Shown piece by piece: positions 51,404 to 61,717 of a stretch of 64,000 nt of DNA. The notes beneath the pieces are model-generated. The model searched no databases, had not been told where the DNA came from, and saw only the letters and a list, made by a program, of their open reading frames with translations. The stretch is from Enterobacter cancerogenus. Lineage in GTDB: Bacteria; Pseudomonadota; Gammaproteobacteria; Enterobacterales; Enterobacteriaceae. Numbering within the stretch: the first letter of the stretch is position 1; every line of letters starts with the position of its first letter. A program made the translations under genes and the position numbers. The stretch lies in assembly GCF_019047785.1 (NCBI RefSeq), contig NZ_CP077290.1, forward strand, positions 3,286,001-3,350,000. The letters run 5' to 3'.

Positions 51404-52537
51404 TCAGAGGGAGAGAGCCTGACCCTGGATCCAGATCGTCTGGAGGTGTAAACCGCCGTCCAGCGCGATAATATTGGCGCGCTTGCCCGGGGCGAGCGAT
51501 CCGAGCTGCCCGTCAATGCCCAGCAAGCGGGCAGGGTGCAGGGAGGCCATATGAATCGCCTCTTCTGCCGTTACGCCCGTATGTTCAACCATGTTGCGTA
51601 CGGCAGCATCCAGCGATAGCGTACTGCCCGCCAGCCCACCTGCCGCCGTACGCACCACGCCGCCGTGCAGAGTAACGTCTTCACCGCAAAGCGTATAACG
51701 GCCATCGGGCATACCGGCCGCCTGCATGGCGTCGGTAATCAACACCATGCGGTCTTTTGCGCAGCAGCAGCACAGGCGCATGGCGCCGGGGTGAACGTGG
51801 TGCCCGTCGGCAATCAGCTCCAGCCACGCCCGCTCGTCCGTTAGCCCGGCACCCACCATACCGGGTTCCCTGTGGTGTAATCCCGTCATGCCGTTATAGC
51901 AGTGGACCAGCCCGTCTGCCCCTGCGTCAAAGGCGGCAAGCGTCTGCCCGTAGGTGGCGGCGCTGTGGCCCAGCATCACGCGGATGCCTCGCTGCTTCAG
52001 ATGGCGAATCGCCTGCAGCGCACCCGGTTTTTCTGGTGCCAGTGCCACCACTTTGAGGGTGTGTTGCGAGACCGCCATCAACGCGTCCAGCTCGGCGATA
52101 TCCAGTTCGCGAAACAGTCCGGGCGGGTGCGCCCCTTTATTCTGCGGCGTAAAGTACGGCCCCTCCAGATAACTGCCCAGCACCAGCGCGCCGGGACCAC
52201 CGGCCAGACAGCGCCGGGCAATCCGCGTGAGCGCACCGTGAATGGCCTCCAGCGGCGCGGTGACGGTGGTGGGCAGAAACGCCCCCACGCCTTCACGCGC
52301 TTTATGCCGGGCTAACGTATCCAGCGTGCCGGGCGCCTCATCCATCACATCCACCCCCGCGCCGCCGTGAATGTGGGTATCGATATAGGCCGGACAAAGC
52401 TGTTCGGCATCGCGCGCGGTCACGCCCGTCGGTATGGGTTCGATGGCAACGATCACGTCTTTTTCAATGCGCAGCTGGTGGTCGTCCAGCCAGCCCCCTT
52501 CGGTGAGTAGCCGCCGCGCGCGCAGTACCTGGCTCAT
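51404..52537 (-). CDS. agaA: N-acetylgalactosamine-6-phosphate deacetylase AgaA
   Basis: AgaA removes the acetyl group from GalNAc-6-phosphate. The 377-residue amidohydrolase has metal-binding DTHIHGGAGVD, EGPYF, the later GHSAATYGQT, and the catalytic Asp in LITDAMQAAGMPDG. E. coli K-12 carries a truncated agaA; this one is full length. Its ATG overlaps the agaF stop (ATGA). Confidence 0.93.
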   Translation of the reverse strand: MSQVLRARRLLTEGGWLDDHQLRIEKDVIVAIEPIPTGVTARDAEQLCPAYIDTHIHGGAGVDVMDEAPGTLDTLARHKAREGVGAFLPTTVTAPLEAIHGALTRIARRCLAGGPGALVLGSYLEGPYFTPQNKGAHPPGLFRELDIAELDALMAVSQHTLKVVALAPEKPGALQAIRHLKQRGIRVMLGHSAATYGQTLAAFDAGADGLVHCYNGMTGLHHREPGMVGAGLTDERAWLELIADGHHVHPGAMRLCCCCAKDRMVLITDAMQAAGMPDGRYTLCGEDVTLHGGVVRTAAGGLAGSTLSLDAAVRNMVEHTGVTAEEAIHMASLHPARLLGIDGQLGSLAPGKRANIIALDGGLHLQTIWIQGQALSL

Positions 52538-52968
52538 ATCCCTTCCTCGGCAGGCGCTTCCTCGCGACAGCGGCCAAGTTCATCCACCAGGCTCGTCAGG
52601 CCGCGGTGCCCGCACTCCAGCGCCTGAAGGCGGAACGCTTCGCTGCTCAGTCCCTCGCGCTCCAGCACCATCTCCAGCAGAAGCTGCAGATTCGTGCCGG
52701 TGATAACTTCGCTGCCGGGCCGCTGCATCGCCAGCGTTGAAGCCACGCGAAATGGCGTACCGCCCAGCAGGTCGGTAAGGAACACAATGTCGAATTGCCC
52801 GTCCAGCTCACTCACCGCCTGCTCGAGCTGAGCGGTCAGCCGCGCTGTCGTGGAAGACGCGGGAAAATCAATGGCGATAAACTGCGGCTGTTCGCCGAGG
52901 ATCTGCTTCATCGCCTGCTCAAGCCCGCTGGCAAAACCGCCATGACCCGTCAAAATAATGCCTAACAT
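52534..52968 (-). CDS. agaF: PTS EIIA, mannose family, AgaF
   Basis: This cytoplasmic phosphate carrier serves the GalNAc permease. The 144 residues from ATG 52968 begin MLGIILTGHGGFASGLEQAM; the His in TGHGG is the phosphorylation site. The family motif DLLGGTPFRVAS is present. An upstream in-frame ATG would add 23 residues inside agaE and is unlikely. E. coli K-12 lacks this complete gene. Confidence 0.93.
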   Translation of the reverse strand: MLGIILTGHGGFASGLEQAMKQILGEQPQFIAIDFPASSTTARLTAQLEQAVSELDGQFDIVFLTDLLGGTPFRVASTLAMQRPGSEVITGTNLQLLLEMVLEREGLSSEAFRLQALECGHRGLTSLVDELGRCREEAPAEEGI

Positions 52969-52984
52969 CGCAACCTCTTCGCGT

Positions 52985-53863
52985 TTACAGGAAGTGACAG
53001 AATTTACCGACAACGCCCAGGACCACGGTGATACCAATCAGGCGCAGCGGGCTCCAGCCACGGCGTACCAGCCAGAACATGGTCAGGGTATAGACCAGCG
53101 GCAGAAATGCGGGCATCAGCTTGTCGATAACGTCGGTTTGCAGTTTGACCACCGCATCCCCGGCCTTAATTTCAAGGGTGGTATTGAGGCGTACGTAGGT
53201 TGCTACCAGCGCGCCAATCACCGTCATCCCGACGATAGAGGCCGCATGGCCCACCTTTTTGGTGTTGGCTTTTATCAGCGGAATGGCGGCAACGCCCATT
53301 CGGTATGCGTAGTGCGCCAGGCCAAAGCGCAGGCCGAGATGCACCACGTTGAACAGCACGATAAAGACCACCGCGCCAAGAATGGAGCCTTGCAGCGCCA
53401 GGCTGGCACCAATACCGCCGCAGATGGGCAGCAGGGTGAGCCAGAACATGGCATCGCCGATGCCGCCGAGCGGGGCGCCCACGGCAATCTTGGTGCTTTG
53501 AATGCTGTTCACATCCTGCTTGGAACGCTCCATCGCCAGGATAATGCCGATCACAAAGGTCACCAGGAACGGGTGGGTATTGAAGAAGCCCATATGGCCT
53601 TTCATGGCGCGCGCCAGGTCCCGTTTGTTGGTGTGAATTTTTTTCAGCGCGGGCAGCAGGCCATACAGCCAGCCGGAAGCCTGCATACGTTCATAGTTGA
53701 ACGACGCCTGTAACAGCATCGAACGCCAGGCCACGCGGTTAATATCTTTTTTTGTCAGCTCAGCCCCGATCTGCTGGTCTTCGTAGACGTTTTCGTTTAC
53801 GCCGGTGAGCAGCGACGTTTCGCTTTCGATGACGTCCGGCAGGGTAGTGTGATTAGATGCCAT
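52985..53863 (-). CDS. agaE: PTS EIID, mannose family, AgaE
   Basis: AgaE forms the membrane channel with AgaW. The 292 residues carry the EIID signature of mannose-family systems, including APLGGIGDAMFWLTLLPICG, and C-terminal hydrophobic helices. The 11-base overlap with agaW and 16-base gap to agaF put it in a tight operon. Confidence 0.93.
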   Translation of the reverse strand: MASNHTTLPDVIESETSLLTGVNENVYEDQQIGAELTKKDINRVAWRSMLLQASFNYERMQASGWLYGLLPALKKIHTNKRDLARAMKGHMGFFNTHPFLVTFVIGIILAMERSKQDVNSIQSTKIAVGAPLGGIGDAMFWLTLLPICGGIGASLALQGSILGAVVFIVLFNVVHLGLRFGLAHYAYRMGVAAIPLIKANTKKVGHAASIVGMTVIGALVATYVRLNTTLEIKAGDAVVKLQTDVIDKLMPAFLPLVYTLTMFWLVRRGWSPLRLIGITVVLGVVGKFCHFL

Positions 53864-54632
53864 CTTCGAATTCCTCTTTCTGGGCTGCGGGTGCCGTCGG
53901 TTCAGGGGATTTACGCAGCAGGTCGATCAGGGCCATCGCCAGCGCCGCTGCCGCAATGGCCAGCACCGGGAGCTTCAGCCAGGCAGCCGCCACGAAACCG
54001 ATAATGAAGTAAGGGATGTAGACGTTTTTCATCATGATCTTCAGCAGCACGGCAAAGCCGATAGCCGGCATGATGCCGCCCGCGACGCCGAGGCCGTCGA
54101 TCAAACGCTCCGGCAGGACATCAATGGCGGTTTTTGCGTGTTCCGCACCAAAGTAGATGGGCAGAAACGCGCACAGAAAGTAGAAGACCCCGAGCGCCAG
54201 CAGCGCCAGATAATTGACCCGTTCAATGCCGTCGGTGTCCGCATTGGCCGCCATGCGATCGCAGCGCGACATCACGCCGGACATGACCGAGAACAGGAAG
54301 GTTATGCCCATCTGTACCGCCACGGCGAAGGGCACGGCGACCCCAACGGCCACGTCCGGCTTCACGCCCGTGGTAATCGCGAACGTGGTACCGACAATGG
54401 TGCCGATAATCACGTTCGGCGGCTGCGCGCCTGCCAGCGGTGCCAGCCCCATCCAGACCAGCTCTAACGTACCGCCGGTCAAAATACCGGTGTGGAGATC
54501 GCCCAGAATCAGGCCGACCAGCGGCCCAAGCACCACCGGGCGGTGCATGTGTGTTAACCCGTTAAACATATCCAGGCCTGCGATAAAGGCGAGAATGCCT
54601 AACGCAAATGCCTGCAACAGACTGATTTCCAT
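53853..54632 (-). CDS. agaW: PTS EIIC, mannose family, AgaW
   Basis: AgaW is the sugar-binding membrane subunit. The 259 residues show the sorbose/mannose EIIC pattern, with GPLVGLILGDLHTGILTGG and ELVWMGLAPLAGAQPP, and about seven to eight hydrophobic segments. It follows agaV by 10 bases. Confidence 0.93.
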   Translation of the reverse strand: MEISLLQAFALGILAFIAGLDMFNGLTHMHRPVVLGPLVGLILGDLHTGILTGGTLELVWMGLAPLAGAQPPNVIIGTIVGTTFAITTGVKPDVAVGVAVPFAVAVQMGITFLFSVMSGVMSRCDRMAANADTDGIERVNYLALLALGVFYFLCAFLPIYFGAEHAKTAIDVLPERLIDGLGVAGGIMPAIGFAVLLKIMMKNVYIPYFIIGFVAAAWLKLPVLAIAAAALAMALIDLLRKSPEPTAPAAQKEEFEDGI

Positions 54633-54642
54633 TGTGAATCCC

Positions 54643-55116
54643 TCAGAGCAGTTTAAAGAGATCCAAAGCAGTTTCTGTTGGAACGCCCTGAACGAAGCAT
54701 TCCACCCCGGCGGTTTTCAGGCCGTTGAACGCGGCGATATCGTTCGCGTCTACAGACACCGTTTTGGCAACTTGCTGTTTGCCATTGGCATAGTGCATAT
54801 TTCCGACGTTGATACGGGTGATGGGCACGCCGCCTTCTACCAGCGTCAGAAAATCAGCGGGGGTTTTGCAAACCAGCAGAATTTTCTGGCGGTCGGCGGC
54901 GCGGTGAATGTTGTCGATCGTTTTTTGCAGCGACCAGAAGCGCACGGCAATGCCTTCTGCGAGCACCATTTCCATCAGGTTTTGCTGAACCGGATCCTCT
55001 GCAACCTCGTCATTAGCCACCAGCACCAGGTTTGCCCCCGCAAACCCAACCCACTGCACGCCTACCTGACCGTGGATCAGGCGTTCATCGATGCGGCATA
55101 AAACAATGTTTGGCAT
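54643..55116 (-). CDS. agaV: PTS EIIB, mannose family, AgaV
   Basis: AgaV passes phosphate from AgaF to the incoming sugar. The 157 residues start MPNIVLCRIDERLIHGQVGV; the His in RLIHGQ is the phosphorylation site. AgaB of the galactosamine system is a paralogue; position next to kbaZ identifies it as AgaV. Confidence 0.92.
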   Translation of the reverse strand: MPNIVLCRIDERLIHGQVGVQWVGFAGANLVLVANDEVAEDPVQQNLMEMVLAEGIAVRFWSLQKTIDNIHRAADRQKILLVCKTPADFLTLVEGGVPITRINVGNMHYANGKQQVAKTVSVDANDIAAFNGLKTAGVECFVQGVPTETALDLFKLL

Positions 55117-55136
55117 AGCGTGTTCCTCTTTTTTAA

Positions 55137-56432
55137 TTATGCGTGTTGAGTCGTTACGCCTTCGCAGGCGGCATGGTACTGCTGGAGTATGTCCTGAATG
55201 TGGTCAATGATGAGGTCCCGTGGCGTCGACTTGAGAGCACCCTCGCGAACTTTGCTGTACTGCAACGGCAGATATTGGCTGATAAGCGGCAGGGGGATAG
55301 GTTCGTCTGCCAGATTACGCACCAGCCGCGCGAAGGCATCGTCAATCAGGCCGTCTGGCCAGTAGTAGCGCACGCGGTCGGAATAGCTGTAGCCACGTGC
55401 CAGACGCCGTGCGTTGCCATCGCCGTGGTAGTGGCTTTGCCAGTATTCCGGGCGGTCGAGCATGACGTTTTCCAGCACCTGACGCAGGCCAGAGCTGGCT
55501 TTGGCGGGTAATAACTCTTCTTCTATCGCGGCCAGAGAGAACAAGGCTTCACGCAGGGCAAAGGTGAGCGCCGGGCCGACTTTGAGGATCGCGAAGTGAT
55601 CGTTCACTAATTGTCGCAGGGACTGCGGCGTCTGGTAATCGGTGGAGTGTGCCTCAAACACCAGGGTGTCGTAAGCCTCTACCATTTTACTGAGCGCGAC
55701 GGCTTTTTGCGGCTGATAATCACACACCTGGGTGTGGTCGAATTCGACGCCGGGCTGCACCACCAGGCCAATGATGCGTGGCCAGATAGCATTTAATCCT
55801 TCCTTTTCGAACGCGTGACGGTGCGCCTCAAGCGTGGCGCGTGCTGCCTCGGGCGTGGTGACGTCCAGCTCGCTTAACGTTTCATGCGCACCCCCGGGCA
55901 CCGGCACTTCCGTGCCGATGACATAGACCAGGTCAGCGGTGCCAAACCGCGCGCGGCAGGTCTCTTCGGCAATTTTTGCCAGACGCGCCGCGCGTTCGGC
56001 AACAATGGCATCGGTTAGCGGGACCGGATCGTCTTCGCAGGACATGCTGCAATCGAGGTGGATCTTTTTAAAACCGGCTGCGACATAGCACCTGATCAGA
56101 TCGTCGGCATTGGCCATTGCCTGATCCGCAGGCAGGCTTTGCCAGCGGTTTGGCCCCAGATGGTCGCCGCCGAGGATCAGCTGTGACGACGGGAAGCCAA
56201 GAGACTCCGCCAATTGGCAGACAAACCCGTGAAAATCGGCGGGCGTCATGCCGGTATAACCGCCAAACTGATCCACCTGGTTCGAGGTGGCTTCGATCAG
56301 CAGCGGTGTCTGGTGCAATTGGGCGTATCGAATTGCGGCTTCAAGGACCAGCGGATGTGCGGAACAGACGGCATAAATCCCGTTTGCATTCCCCCGTTTA
56401 TGTTGCTTCACCATTTCTGTCAGATGTTTCAC
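55137..56432 (-). CDS. kbaZ: Tagatose-1,6-bisphosphate aldolase non-catalytic subunit KbaZ
   Basis: KbaZ (AgaZ) stabilises and activates the aldolase KbaY. From GTG 56432 it has 431 residues beginning [18 protein letters not shown], which aligns with the E. coli start (ATG there). A GGAGAGG site lies just upstream. An in-frame ATG at 56498 would add 22 unsupported residues. The body is highly similar to E. coli, with [14 protein letters not shown] and HLDCSMSC. It opens the kbaZ-agaVWEFA operon. Confidence 0.94.
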   Translation of the reverse strand: MKHLTEMVKQHKRGNANGIYAVCSAHPLVLEAAIRYAQLHQTPLLIEATSNQVDQFGGYTGMTPADFHGFVCQLAESLGFPSSQLILGGDHLGPNRWQSLPADQAMANADDLIRCYVAAGFKKIHLDCSMSCEDDPVPLTDAIVAERAARLAKIAEETCRARFGTADLVYVIGTEVPVPGGAHETLSELDVTTPEAARATLEAHRHAFEKEGLNAIWPRIIGLVVQPGVEFDHTQVCDYQPQKAVALSKMVEAYDTLVFEAHSTDYQTPQSLRQLVNDHFAILKVGPALTFALREALFSLAAIEEELLPAKASSGLRQVLENVMLDRPEYWQSHYHGDGNARRLARGYSYSDRVRYYWPDGLIDDAFARLVRNLADEPIPLPLISQYLPLQYSKVREGALKSTPRDLIIDHIQDILQQYHAACEGVTTQHA

Positions 56433-56683
56433 TTTCCTCTCCATTTCGGATGGTGATGGTGTCAATCTTTCGTTTTGTTTCATTTGATACTGTATCATGG
56501 TGGTATAAAAATAAAACGAAAGATAATAGTTTTCCGATCTGTTTCACAAAAGAAACATAATGAAAGGTTTCAGCGCGAAAAGTGCTGACGCCACGGGGCC
56601 GTGGCGGGGTTGCATTTTCGTAAAAGAAAGGCGTTAATAGATAAAACGAAATGAAACGAAAGTTTATTGATTAAGGAGCTCGC
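56433..56683. promoter_or_regulatory. Divergent kbaZ-agaR control region with AgaR-type sites
   Basis: The gap contains several A/T-biased direct repeats: CTTTCGTTTTGTTTCATTTG (56467-56486), ATAAAACGAAAGATAA (about 56511-56526), CACAAAAGAAACATAATGAA (56545-56564) and ATAAAACGAAATGAAACGAA (56641-56660). These fit the published AgaR consensus of repeated CTTTC/CGTTT units. AgaR should repress kbaZ and its own gene until GalNAc-6-phosphate or galactosamine-6-phosphate builds up. Confidence 0.7.
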
Positions 56684-57487
56684 ATGAGCAGCACCGATTC
56701 CTCCGCAGAGAAGCGCATCACCGGGACCAGTGAAAGGCGAGAACACATTATTCAGCGGTTGCGGGCGCAGGGAAGCGTGCAGGTGAACGATCTCTCCTCT
56801 TTATACGGCGTGTCGACGGTGACCATCCGCAACGACCTGGCGTTTCTTGAGAAGCAGGGGATTGCGGTTCGCGCCTATGGCGGCGCACTGATTTGCGAAG
56901 GCACTGCCGCTGGGGTCGAGCCTTCCGTTGAGGACAAAAGCTCGCTGAACACGGCGGTGAAACGCAGCATCGCCCAGGCCGCGGCCGGACTGGTGAAGCC
57001 GGGGCATCGCATTATTCTGGACTCCGGTACCACCACCTTTGAAATAGCCCGCATGCTGCGCCAGCATACGGATGTGATTGCCATGACGAACGGTATGAAC
57101 GTTGCGAATGCCCTGCTGGAAGCGGATGGGGTAGAACTGCTGATGACCGGTGGACACCTGCGACGCCAGTCGCAATCTTTCTATGGCGACCAGGCGGAAC
57201 AGTCGTTGCAAAACTACCATTTCGACCTGCTGTTCCTGGGGGTTGATGCCATCGATCTCGATCGCGGCGTGAGCACGCACAACGAGGATGAGGCCCGCCT
57301 GAACCGCAAAATGTGCGAAGTGGCCGAGCGTATTATTGTCGTGACTGACTCAAGCAAGTTTAACCGCTCAAGCCTGCATAAAATCATCGATACGCAGCGA
57401 ATTGATATGATTATCGTTGACGAAGGGATACCGGTTGAAAGCCTGGAGGGGCTGCGTAAGAGCGGGATTGAAGTGGTGCTGGTTTAA
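56684..57487 (+). CDS. agaR: DeoR-family repressor AgaR
   Basis: AgaR controls the aga regulon. The 267 residues have the DeoR helix-turn-helix (about 30-60, [20 protein letters not shown]) and a sugar-phosphate-binding domain with [27 protein letters not shown] and VVTDSSKF. It is divergent from kbaZ, and AAGGAG lies before its ATG. Confidence 0.94.
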   Translation: MSSTDSSAEKRITGTSERREHIIQRLRAQGSVQVNDLSSLYGVSTVTIRNDLAFLEKQGIAVRAYGGALICEGTAAGVEPSVEDKSSLNTAVKRSIAQAAAGLVKPGHRIILDSGTTTFEIARMLRQHTDVIAMTNGMNVANALLEADGVELLMTGGHLRRQSQSFYGDQAEQSLQNYHFDLLFLGVDAIDLDRGVSTHNEDEARLNRKMCEVAERIIVVTDSSKFNRSSLHKIIDTQRIDMIIVDEGIPVESLEGLRKSGIEVVLV

Positions 57488-57494
57488 AGGGCTT

Positions 57495-57590
57495 TTCCCC
57501 CTCACCCTAACCCTCTCCCACAGGGAGAGGGAACCGTTCGGTGCGATTTTCACCCTCTCTCCTTTGGGGAGAGGGCAGGGTGAGGGGAAT
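57495..57590. repeat. Double-hairpin repeat between convergent agaR and garD
   Basis: Two local hairpins (CCCTCTCCC ACA GGGAGAGGG, and CCCTCTCTCC TTT GGGGAGAGGG) are bracketed by a longer inverted pair CCCCTCACCCT / AGGGTGAGGGG. The pattern is typical of a dispersed enterobacterial palindromic element. It probably serves as a shared 3' end. Confidence 0.75.
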
Positions 57591-57592
57591 AA

Positions 57593-59164
57593 TCACGTCA
57601 CCGGCGCCGGGTTAAACACCGCCAGCTGATTGTGCAGTCCCCATTGGTCGGAGAAGGTTTTCTTACGTCCACTCGCCACATCCAGAATAAAGTGGAACAG
57701 CTTCCAGCCCACCTCCTCAATGCTCTCTTCCCCGGTCGCGATAGTGCCCGCGTTGATATCCATTAAGTCATACCAGCGGTTTGCCAGCTCGGTGCGGGTC
57801 GCCATTTTGATCACCGGTACTGCCATCAGGCCGTACGGCGTGCCGCGCCCGGTGGTGAAGACCTGTACCGTAATGCCTGACGCCACCTGCTGCGTGCCGC
57901 AGACAAAATCGCTGGCGGGGGTTGCCGCATAGATCAGGCCGCGTTTGGTCGGGCGCTGGCCCGGCGAAAGCACTTCGACAATCGCGCTCTGGCCCGATTT
58001 CGCAATCGAACCGAGGGCTTTTTCCACCACGTTTGCCAGGCCGCCTTTTTTATTGCCCGGCGAGGGGTTGGCGCTGCGATCGGTTTTGCCCATATCAAGA
58101 TAGTTATCGTACCAGGCCATCTCTTCCAGCAGACGTTTGCCGACCTCTTCATTGACGGCGCGCGGCGTGAGCAAATGAATGGCATCGCGTACTTCGGTAA
58201 CTTCGGAGAACATCACCGTCGCCCCGCAGCGCACTAACAAATCGGACGCATAGCCGACCGCCGGGTTAGCGGTCACGCCGGAGAACGCGTCGCTGCCGCC
58301 GCACTGGGTGCCCACTACCAGCTCGGAAGCCGGACAGGTTTCGCGCTGGCGCATGTTCAGTTTGTCGAGATGACGCTCTGCCACCTGAAGAATGTCGTCA
58401 ACCATTGAGCGAAAGCCGACGTGGTGCTCGTCCTGCAGGCGCACGATGCTGGCGTCGTCGACCGCAATGGCTTTGACATCTTCGGTGCCCTGGAGCAGGC
58501 GCTCAGGCTGGAGTTTTTCACAGCCCAGACCAATCACCATAACCTCGCCGCCAAAGTTGGGGTTCAGGGCGATATTGTGAATAGTACGAATCGGGACCAC
58601 GGCAGCGGGGGCGTTGATGGCTACGCCGCAGCCGTAGAGATGGTTCAGACCCACCACGCCGTCGACGTTGGGGTATTTCGGCAGCAGGTCGCGCTCAATG
58701 ATCTTCACCACGTAATCCACCACGCCCGCCACGCAGTGCACGCTGGTGGTAATACCGAGCAGGTTTTTGGTGCCGACGCTGCCGTCCGCATTGCGGTAGC
58801 CTTCAAAGGTATAGCCTTCCAGCGGCGGCAGCGGCTCCGGTACGCGGGTCGCCAGCGGCAGGGTGTTCAGTGGCGGCGCGGTTGGCAGCTCAACCAGGGA
58901 CTCCTCAATCCAGCTTCCCTGCGCAATGGCCCGCGCCGCGTAGCCAATCACTTCGCCGTAACGCACGATTTCACCGTGAGCGGGGATATCCACCAGTGCG
59001 ACTTTATGCCCCTGAGGAATATGCTCAATTAATTCCAGCCCGTCCGGGAAACGCGTCCCCGCTTTTAAGCCGTTGTCGTTGACAATAATCGCCACGTTAT
59101 CGGTATCGTGAACTTTAATATAGAACGCCGTCGGCGATGCTTGTCGAATTTCAATGTCGGCCAT
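57593..59164 (-). CDS. garD: D-galactarate dehydratase GarD
   Basis: GarD dehydrates galactarate to 5-keto-4-deoxy-D-glucarate, the entry to the gar pathway. The 523 residues equal E. coli. The N-terminal SAF-like domain is followed by the UxaA-family core with [22 protein letters not shown] and a later [14 protein letters not shown]. It is divergent from garPLRK, which supplies the uptake and later steps. Confidence 0.96.
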   Translation of the reverse strand: MADIEIRQASPTAFYIKVHDTDNVAIIVNDNGLKAGTRFPDGLELIEHIPQGHKVALVDIPAHGEIVRYGEVIGYAARAIAQGSWIEESLVELPTAPPLNTLPLATRVPEPLPPLEGYTFEGYRNADGSVGTKNLLGITTSVHCVAGVVDYVVKIIERDLLPKYPNVDGVVGLNHLYGCGVAINAPAAVVPIRTIHNIALNPNFGGEVMVIGLGCEKLQPERLLQGTEDVKAIAVDDASIVRLQDEHHVGFRSMVDDILQVAERHLDKLNMRQRETCPASELVVGTQCGGSDAFSGVTANPAVGYASDLLVRCGATVMFSEVTEVRDAIHLLTPRAVNEEVGKRLLEEMAWYDNYLDMGKTDRSANPSPGNKKGGLANVVEKALGSIAKSGQSAIVEVLSPGQRPTKRGLIYAATPASDFVCGTQQVASGITVQVFTTGRGTPYGLMAVPVIKMATRTELANRWYDLMDINAGTIATGEESIEEVGWKLFHFILDVASGRKKTFSDQWGLHNQLAVFNPAPVT

Positions 59165-59576
59165 TGTTCAGTATTCTCCAGCAAAGTGTCTGATAATAAA
59201 TGCAGCCAGATGTGTATTTATTTTCTTATTGTCGAAATAAAGACGCTGCTTTCTAAATAAAGAATGTCAGGACCTGGGATATAAAAATGTGATCAAGATC
59301 ACCTCGTCAGGCGAGAGAACACGCCACCCGGCAGGTTATCGATGATTCTGTGCATCAGCGCCCAGTACGTTGTGCATATGCTCAAAACATTATTGAAAAT
59401 TGCCGTAATAATTGAGCGTTAATCCAATGTGATGCCATTGGACGGTGGCTATACTGAATCACGATTTCATTGCGTCTGGTTAATTACCTGATATGAGCTG
59501 CTATCGATAAATAATCAGGAGAGACTCTTCCTAAAATTATAAATATAAAACTCCCGATGTGCCCGAGGAAATAAAC
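59165..59576. promoter_or_regulatory. garD-garP divergent control region
   Basis: No gene is visible in this 412-base gap. AAATGTGATCAAGATCACCT (59285-59304) is a near-consensus CRP site. TCCAATGTGATGCCATTGGA (59423-59442) is a perfect 7-base inverted repeat spaced by 6. It overlaps the poor -35 of a -10 element TATACT (59450-59455), a layout typical of an activator site. The known E. coli activator is CdaR; assigning the repeat to CdaR is inference. GAGGAA precedes garP. Confidence 0.65.
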
Positions 59577-60911
59577 ATGATACTGGATACGACCGTAGAA
59601 TCGAGAAAGGGTATGCCTACCCGCTATTTAATTCTGCTTATTATTTTTATCGTGACGGCCATTAACTACGCTGACCGTGCCACGCTGTCGATTGCCGGTA
59701 CGGAAGTGGCGAAAGAGCTGCAGCTTAGCGCCGTCTCAATGGGATATATTTTCTCCGCATTCGGCTGGGCCTACCTGCTGATGCAAATCCCCGGCGGCTG
59801 GCTTCTCGATAAGTTTGGCTCCAAAAAGGTCTATACCTATAGCCTGTTTTTCTGGTCGCTGTTCACCTTCCTGCAGGGCTTTGTGGACGTTTTCCCCCTG
59901 GCCTGGGCGGGCGTGTCGATGTTTGTCATGCGTTTTATGCTCGGCTTCTCTGAAGCGCCGTCCTTCCCGGCGAACGCCCGTATTGTGGCGGCCTGGTTCC
60001 CGACCAAAGAGCGCGGGACGGCCTCCGCGTTGTTTAACGCCGCGCAGTATTTCTCGCTGGCGATCTTCTCTCCGCTGCTGGGCTGGCTGACCTTCGCCTG
60101 GGGCTGGGAACATGTGTTCACCGTGATGGGCGCGATCGGTTTTGTCCTGACGGGCATCTGGGTGAAGTTTATCCATAACCCGACCGACCATCCGCGGATG
60201 TCCGCGCAGGAGCTGAACTTCATTACTGAAGGCGGCGCCGTGGTGGATATGGATCATAAAAAGCCGGGCGCGCAGGTTGCCAGCGGGCCTAAGCTCCATT
60301 ACATCAAACAGTTATTGACCAATCGCATGATGCTGGGCGTCTTTTTTGGTCAATACTTTATCAACACCATCACCTGGTTCTTCCTCACCTGGTTCCCGAT
60401 TTATCTGGTGCAGGAAAAAGGCATGTCGATTCTGAAAGTGGGCCTGGTGGCCTCTATTCCGGCGCTGTGCGGGTTTGCCGGTGGCGTGCTCGGCGGAGTG
60501 TTCTCGGACTATCTGATTAAGCAGGGCAAGTCGATCACCTTGGCGCGTAAGCTGCCGATTGTGCTGGGCATGCTGCTGGCGTCCTCCATCATCCTGTGTA
60601 ATTACACCGATAACACCACGCTTGTGGTAGCGCTGATGGCGCTGGCCTTCTTCGGTAAAGGATTTGGTGCACTCGGTTGGCCGGTCATTTCCGACACCGC
60701 ACCAAAAGAGATTGTCGGCCTGTGCGGTGGGGTATTTAACGTCTTTGGTAACGTGGCGTCTATCGCGACGCCGCTGGTCATTGGTTATCTGGTCAGCGAG
60801 CTGCATTCGTTCAACGCGGCGCTGGTATTCGTGGGCTGTTCAGCGTTGATGGCGATGGTTTGCTACCTGTTTGTGGTAGGCGACATCAAACGTATGGAAT
60901 TGCAGAAATAA
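59577..60911 (+). CDS. garP: Galactarate/glucarate/glycerate transporter GarP
   Basis: GarP is a major facilitator (ACS family) proton symporter for aldarates. The 444 residues from ATG 59577 equal E. coli in length and are very similar, with about twelve membrane helices, the opening segment INYADRATLSIAGTEVAKEL and WLLDKFGSKKVYTYSL. It heads garP-garL-garR-garK with gaps of 15-60 bases. Confidence 0.96.
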   Translation: MILDTTVESRKGMPTRYLILLIIFIVTAINYADRATLSIAGTEVAKELQLSAVSMGYIFSAFGWAYLLMQIPGGWLLDKFGSKKVYTYSLFFWSLFTFLQGFVDVFPLAWAGVSMFVMRFMLGFSEAPSFPANARIVAAWFPTKERGTASALFNAAQYFSLAIFSPLLGWLTFAWGWEHVFTVMGAIGFVLTGIWVKFIHNPTDHPRMSAQELNFITEGGAVVDMDHKKPGAQVASGPKLHYIKQLLTNRMMLGVFFGQYFINTITWFFLTWFPIYLVQEKGMSILKVGLVASIPALCGFAGGVLGGVFSDYLIKQGKSITLARKLPIVLGMLLASSIILCNYTDNTTLVVALMALAFFGKGFGALGWPVISDTAPKEIVGLCGGVFNVFGNVASIATPLVIGYLVSELHSFNAALVFVGCSALMAMVCYLFVVGDIKRMELQK

Positions 60912-60926
60912 GCAAAGGTATAAGCG

Positions 60927-61697
60927 ATGAGTAACGATATCTTCCCGAACAAATTTAAAGCGGCCCTCGCGGCACACCAGATCCAGATTGGCTGCTGGTC
61001 TGCGCTGGCGAACCCCATCAGTACCGAAGTGCTGGGTCTTGCCGGTTTCGACTGGCTGGTGTTGGACGGCGAACATGCGCCGAACGACATCAGCACCTTT
61101 ATCCCGCAGCTGATGGCGCTGAAAGGCAGCCAGAGCGCGCCGGTGGTACGTGTCCCGACTAACGAGCCGGTGATCATCAAACGTTTGCTGGATATCGGTT
61201 TCTACAACTTCCTGATCCCGTTTGTGGAAAGTGAAGAAGAGGCGGTGCAGGCCGTGGCCTCTACCCGCTACCCGCCGGAAGGCATCCGCGGCGTGTCCGT
61301 TTCGCATCGCGCCAATATGTTTGGCACCGTGCCGGACTACCTCGCGCAGTCCAACAAGAACATCACCATCCTGGTGCAGATCGAGAGCCAGCAGGGCGTT
61401 GATAGCGTGGATGCTATCGCGGCGACCGACGGCGTGGACGGCATCTTCGTCGGCCCAAGCGATCTGGCGGCTGCATTCGGCCACCTCGGCAATGCCGGGC
61501 ACCCGGAGGTGCAGCGCGCCATCCAGCACATCTTTGCCCGCGCCAAAGCGCACGGCAAACCGTGCGGCATCCTGGCACCGGTTGAGGCAGACGCCCGCCG
61601 TTACCTTGAGTGGGGGGCAACCTTCGTCGCCGTGGGTAGCGATCTCGGCGTGTTCCGCTCGGCCACGCAGAAATTAGCGGACGCTTTTAAAAAATAA
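60927..61697 (+). CDS. garL: 2-dehydro-3-deoxyglucarate aldolase GarL
   Basis: GarL splits 5-keto-4-deoxyglucarate to pyruvate and tartronate semialdehyde. It is a class II metal-dependent HpcH/HpaI aldolase. The 256 residues hold [12 protein letters not shown], the metal-ligand region [20 protein letters not shown], and [15 protein letters not shown]. Confidence 0.95.
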   Translation: MSNDIFPNKFKAALAAHQIQIGCWSALANPISTEVLGLAGFDWLVLDGEHAPNDISTFIPQLMALKGSQSAPVVRVPTNEPVIIKRLLDIGFYNFLIPFVESEEEAVQAVASTRYPPEGIRGVSVSHRANMFGTVPDYLAQSNKNITILVQIESQQGVDSVDAIAATDGVDGIFVGPSDLAAAFGHLGNAGHPEVQRAIQHIFARAKAHGKPCGILAPVEADARRYLEWGATFVAVGSDLGVFRSATQKLADAFKK

Positions 61698-61717
61698 CCA
61701 TCATCGAGGAAAAGATT

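Noticed and set aside
54214..55101. 295-residue plus-strand frame opposite agaW and agaV
   Set aside because: Spans two genuine minus-strand PTS genes with overlapping operon spacing.
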